NCBI GenBank assembly: GCA_934501475.1
Contig: CAKSUL010000011.1
Span: 1-46,929 of the forward strand
Reading direction: 5' to 3'
DNA from: an uncultured Roseovarius sp.
GTDB lineage: Bacteria; Pseudomonadota; Alphaproteobacteria; Rhodobacterales; Rhodobacteraceae
Length of the DNA stretch: 46,929 nt
Part shown: in pieces, positions 43,790-46,929 of the stretch
Layout of the letters: each line of letters begins with the position of its first letter
Position numbering within the stretch: the first letter of the stretch is position 1
Notes under the pieces: model-generated
Seen by the model: the letters and a program-made list of their open reading frames with translations, nothing else
Told to the model about the DNA's origin: nothing
Database searches by the model: none
Program-made: the position numbers and the translations under genes

Positions 43790-45133
43790 CTATAATGGCG
43801 CGCGCAGATCCGGCACGGCCGCCGCACCGGTAGTCTTGTCACCCGGCGCGCGGCCAAGCGCGGGAGGCATCGGCCCGCCCGTTGCCCAGTCCAGCAACTC
43901 CACCGTATGCACCACGGGAATATCCGTACCGCCGCCGATCTGCATCATGCAGCCGATATTGCCCGCCGCGATGATATCGGGCCGTGTCGCCTCCAATGTG
44001 CGCAGCTTGCGCGCCTTCAACTGACCCGAAATCTCGGGCTGCATCAGGTTGTAGGTGCCCGCCGACCCACAGCAGAGATGGCTGTCCGCAGGCTCGACCA
44101 CCCGGAACCCGGCACGCTTCAGCAGATCCTTGGGCGCGTGTTTGACCTGCTGACCGTGCTGGAGCGAACAGGCCGCGTGATAAGCAATGCTCAGCCCCTT
44201 CCGCGCACCCTCGGGCATGTCCAGTTGCATCAGCAGTTCCGTGATATCCACCGTGATCCCCGCGACTCGCTCGGCCACGCTGGCCAGCGCATCATGGCGC
44301 AGCATGTGCCCGTAATCCTTGACGGTCGTGCCGCACCCCGAGGTGTTGATGACAATCGCATCCAGCCCCTCGCCATCCATTTCCGCGCTCCACGCCCGGA
44401 TGTTCCGGCGCGCGGCGGCATGGCTCTCATCGGTCTTGCCCATGTGATGGGTCAGCGCACCGCAGCACCCCGCGCCCCTGGCCACCACCACGTCACAGCC
44501 CAGTCGCGTCAACAGCCGGATCGTGGCGTCGTTGATATCGGTGTTCAACGCCCGCTGCGCACAGCCCGTCATCAGCGCCACCCGCTTGCGCCGCGTGCCG
44601 CGCGCCGCAAAGGTCTGGGGATCGTCGTTGCGGCTGACCGGGGGCACCTGCCGGGGCGCCATGTCCAGCATCGCGCGCAGCCGCGCATCCGGGATCAGCC
44701 GCGCAAAGGGGCGCGCCACCCTGGCCCCCAGCAACGCCACGCGAAAACGCATCGGATAAGGCAGGATGCGCGCCAGCATCCAGCGCAGCGCGCGATCCGA
44801 CAGGGGGCGCCTGTAATGCCCTTCGATATAGGCGCGCGCGTGATCGACCAGATGCATGTAATGCACGCCGCTGGGACAGGTCGTCATGCAGGCCAGGCAA
44901 CTGAGACAACGGTCGATATGCTGCACGGTTTTGGCATCGGGCACGCGGTTGTTTTCCAGCATGTCCTTGATCAGATAGATCCGGCCGCGCGGGCTGTCCA
45001 ACTCATCGCCCAGGACCTGATAGGTCGGGCATGTCGCGGTGCAGAACCCGCAATGCACACAGGCGCGCAGGATCTCATTGCTGCGCGCCACCGCCGGATC
45101 GCGCAATTGCTCGGGGGTGAAACTGGTCTGCAT
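43790..45133 (-). CDS. glcF: Glycolate oxidase iron-sulfur subunit GlcF
   Basis: This 447-residue subunit has two ferredoxin-type clusters: CVHCGFCTATCPTY (near residue 24) and CLSCLACMTTCPSG (near residue 75). Two cysteine-rich CCG domains follow (GAGCCGALTHHMGK and HLCCGSAGTYNLM). It passes electrons from the GlcD/GlcE flavin subunits to the respiratory chain during oxidation of glycolate to glyoxylate. The ATG at 45133 overlaps the glcE stop by one base (TAATG). It is the last gene of glcD-glcE-glcF. Glycolate is a common algal exudate, so a phytoplankton-linked lifestyle is plausible. Confidence 0.93.
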   Translation of the reverse strand: MQTSFTPEQLRDPAVARSNEILRACVHCGFCTATCPTYQVLGDELDSPRGRIYLIKDMLENNRVPDAKTVQHIDRCLSCLACMTTCPSGVHYMHLVDHARAYIEGHYRRPLSDRALRWMLARILPYPMRFRVALLGARVARPFARLIPDARLRAMLDMAPRQVPPVSRNDDPQTFAARGTRRKRVALMTGCAQRALNTDINDATIRLLTRLGCDVVVARGAGCCGALTHHMGKTDESHAAARRNIRAWSAEMDGEGLDAIVINTSGCGTTVKDYGHMLRHDALASVAERVAGITVDITELLMQLDMPEGARKGLSIAYHAACSLQHGQQVKHAPKDLLKRAGFRVVEPADSHLCCGSAGTYNLMQPEISGQLKARKLRTLEATRPDIIAAGNIGCMMQIGGGTDIPVVHTVELLDWATGGPMPPALGRAPGDKTTGAAAVPDLRAPL

Positions 45134-46254
45134 TATGCCACCGCTCCCATCAGTCCGGGGTTGAACAGGCCACGCGGATCGAACCGGTGCCGCACGCCGT
45201 CCTGCAATGCCGCCACCGCCGCCGATTGCGGCTGAAAGGCGGGAATGTCGCCGCTGCCGCGCACCCGCGTGGCATGGCCACCGCACCGCGCCACCAATGC
45301 GCGGATCGCGCGCCCCGACTGCCCGTCGGGCACCAGCAACCAGATCAGCCCGCCACCCCAATCATAGATCGCTTCGGCATCGGGCAGCCCGGCCACGATT
45401 GCCGGCGCATCCGACGGCTTGACCGAGACCCGCCAGACATCGCCGTCGCGCCCGTGAAACTGCGCGACATCGCGCAGATCCGCCCAGACCCGCGCCACCG
45501 CATCCGCGTCCATCTCCACGGCAAAGTCACCAAACTCCGCCAACTCCCGCTGCAAGCGCCCGGCGCGATAGCGCACCGACTCGGCAAACCCTTCCAGCCG
45601 GATCAGGGTCGCCCCCGTCGCAACATGCGCTGCCCCCGTCACGTCATAGGGCGCGCCCAGCGCCCGGCTCAACGCGCGCACCGCGCCGACATCTTCCAGT
45701 CCCTCGCAGATCAGCATCCCGCTGGCGCGGGGCCGGGGCAACACCTTCAGCGACACCTCGCTCAACACCCCCAGCGTGCCGAAACTGCCGCATATCAGCT
45801 TGACCAGATCATAACCCGTGACGTTCTTCATCACCCGCCCGCCATTCTTGACGATGCGGCCCTGCCCATCGACAAACCGCACCCCCAGCAGGAAATCGCG
45901 GCACGCCCCCACCGCAATCCGGCGCGGCCCGGATATGTTCGCGGCCACCATGCCGCCGATCGTCGGCACGCCATCCCTGCCCAGCAACCCGCGATGATCC
46001 ATCGGCTCAAAGGCCAACTGCTGCCCCTGCTCGGCCAGCGCCGCCTCGACCTCGGCCAGCGGCGTGCCCGCACGCACCACCACCGTCAGCGCGCCGGGCT
46101 CATAAAGCGTGAGTCCGCTCAACCCGGCAACGCTCAACACATCGCCGCCGCCCCCCTCCCCGACGGGGCGCGTCCCACCCCCCTCAATCCGGAACGGGGC
46201 GGTCGCGGATCTGATCGTCTCGGCCAGTTCGGCCTCTGTGTCTGGGCGAATCAT
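45133..46254 (-). CDS. glcE: Glycolate oxidase FAD subunit GlcE
   Basis: This 373-residue FAD-binding protein has the FAD_binding_4 fold: IRPDTEAELAETIR, RIEGGGTRPVG, YEPGALTVVVRAGTPLAEVEAAL, GRDGVPTIGGMVAANISGPRR and NVTGYDLVKLICGSFGTLG. The end is HRFDPRGLFNPG. It forms the glycolate oxidase complex with GlcD and GlcF. The ATG at 46254 gives MIRPDTEAEL, like relatives; a neighbouring ATG (46257) and one at 46281 are in frame. The AAGAAG before it is part of an intergenic motif found three times in the window and may serve as the ribosome site. Confidence 0.92.
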   Translation of the reverse strand: MIRPDTEAELAETIRSATAPFRIEGGGTRPVGEGGGGDVLSVAGLSGLTLYEPGALTVVVRAGTPLAEVEAALAEQGQQLAFEPMDHRGLLGRDGVPTIGGMVAANISGPRRIAVGACRDFLLGVRFVDGQGRIVKNGGRVMKNVTGYDLVKLICGSFGTLGVLSEVSLKVLPRPRASGMLICEGLEDVGAVRALSRALGAPYDVTGAAHVATGATLIRLEGFAESVRYRAGRLQRELAEFGDFAVEMDADAVARVWADLRDVAQFHGRDGDVWRVSVKPSDAPAIVAGLPDAEAIYDWGGGLIWLLVPDGQSGRAIRALVARCGGHATRVRGSGDIPAFQPQSAAVAALQDGVRHRFDPRGLFNPGLMGAVA

Positions 46255-46257
46255 CAT

Positions 46258-46280
46258 CTTCTTCTTTGAACAAATACTCA
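46258..46280 (-). repeat. Rhodobacterales-type intergenic motif, copy 3
   Basis: On the minus strand this reads TGAGTATTTGTTCAAA followed by GAAGAAG, two differences from copy 1 (27632-27654). It fills most of the gap between glcD and glcE and its purine-rich end lies just before the glcE ATG. Confidence 0.55.
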
Positions 46281-46299
46281 AAATCCCGCCATCGCGGCC

Positions 46300-46929
46300 T
46301 CACCCGGCGGCGCTGCGGCGCGCCGCGCTGCTTTCCAGCGGAAAGACCTTGGCCGGGTTCAGCAACCAGCGCGGATCGAACACATCCTTGACGGCCATCT
46401 GCATCTCCAGATCGACCGCCGCATATTGATGCCCCATCAGATCGCGCTTTTCGATACCCACGCCATGCTCACCAGTCAGACAGCCGCCGACCTCGACACA
46501 TAGCTTCAGGATGTCCGCGCCCATCGCCTCACAGCGTTCCAGATCGCCGGGCCTGTTCGCGTCATACAGGATCAGCGGGTGCATGTTGCCGTCGCCGGCA
46601 TGAAACACATTGCCCACATCCAGACCGTATTCGCGGCTCAACTCGCCGATCCGGCGCAGGACATGCGGCAATTGGCTGACCGGGATGGTTCCGTCCAGAC
46701 ACATGTAATCATTGATCTGCCCCATCGCGCCAAAGGCGGATTTGCGGCCCAGCCAGATCCGCGCGCTTTCCTCGTCCGAGCGGCTTTCGCGCAGTTCGAC
46801 CGGATCGTGGCGCCGCGCAATCTCCAGAATGATCGCCAGTTGCGCGTCGATCTCGGCGTCCGATCCCTCGACCTCGACAATCAGCAAGGCCTCGCAATCG
46901 GGATACCCGGCCTTGGCAAAGGCCTCGGT
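46300..46929 (-). CDS. glcD: Glycolate oxidase subunit GlcD (partial, C-terminal)
   Basis: These are the last 209 residues of the GlcD flavoprotein; the start lies right of the window. Visible features are LLIVEVEGSDAEID, GRKSAFGAMGQI, DYMCLDGTIPVSQLPHVL, VGNVFHAGDGNMHPLILYD and the CLTGEHGVGIEKRDLM motif, then FDPRWLLNPAKVFP at the end. These are conserved in GlcD and related D-lactate dehydrogenases. Together with glcE and glcF downstream it should oxidise glycolate to glyoxylate at the membrane. The gene is first in the operon; its promoter is not in the window. Confidence 0.93.
   Translation of the reverse strand, partial: TEAFAKAGYPDCEALLIVEVEGSDAEIDAQLAIILEIARRHDPVELRESRSDEESARIWLGRKSAFGAMGQINDYMCLDGTIPVSQLPHVLRRIGELSREYGLDVGNVFHAGDGNMHPLILYDANRPGDLERCEAMGADILKLCVEVGGCLTGEHGVGIEKRDLMGHQYAAVDLEMQMAVKDVFDPRWLLNPAKVFPLESSAARRSAAG

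Noticed and set aside
43907..45235. Plus-strand frame opposite glcF
   Set aside because: GlcF shows all cysteine motifs on the minus strand; the opposite frame is His- and Arg-rich noise.

Overview
The window is GC-rich chromosomal DNA of an alphaproteobacterium, most likely a marine or soil member of the Rhodobacterales (Roseobacter group). This is inferred from gene content: the TauR/Tpa/Pta/SoeABC taurine-sulfite genes, a GlcDEF glycolate oxidase, a creatinase, DUF1523, and short Rhodobacterales-style intergenic motifs. No rRNA, tRNA, CRISPR array or intact mobile element was seen.

Positions 1-23.9 kb form a stress-response region. It holds an MprF/LpiA-type membrane protein (cut by the left edge), DUF1003 and HdeD-family proteins, and an OmpR-type two-component system. 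A long leftward run follows: patatin lipase, acetoacetate decarboxylase, 3-hydroxybutyrate dehydrogenase, DUF302, a small coiled-coil protein, a COG4705 membrane protein, DUF1269, DUF3096 and an EmrAB-like efflux pair. Next comes a complete Bat operon (moxR, DUF58, DUF4381, batA, a batB-batC fusion, batD). A second, clearly paralogous two-component system follows, with YfdX, PRC-barrel and secreted proteins. A dyad operator (CGAACCTTAC-N6-GTAAGGTTCG plus flank) lies both in the hdeD/response-regulator gap and in front of the patatin operon. It suggests one regulon joining envelope defence, ketone-body decarboxylation and efflux. Several families (MprF/LpiA, HdeD, YfdX) have acid-response links elsewhere, so acid or envelope stress is the working guess.

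At 24-25.9 kb a truncated tyrosine integrase of the dusA-targeting type faces an intact dusA, a scar of a lost integrative element.

Positions 26-35.2 kb carry taurine/sulfite metabolism, all leftward: tauR, pta, soeA-soeB-soeC, tpa. Tpa makes sulfoacetaldehyde, Pta handles acetyl phosphate and SoeABC oxidises the released sulfite into the quinone pool. The enzyme linking them, Xsc, is absent from the window. Two-box operators with identical 10-mers and identical spacing precede tpa and pta and are probably TauR sites.

Positions 35.2-46.9 kb are mixed: DUF1523, a lipoprotein in an AT-richer stretch, creatinase, an S58/P1 peptidase, gabD, Hsp20, two tandem trypsin-like proteases sharing a C-terminal tail, and glcF-glcE-glcD (glcD cut by the right edge).
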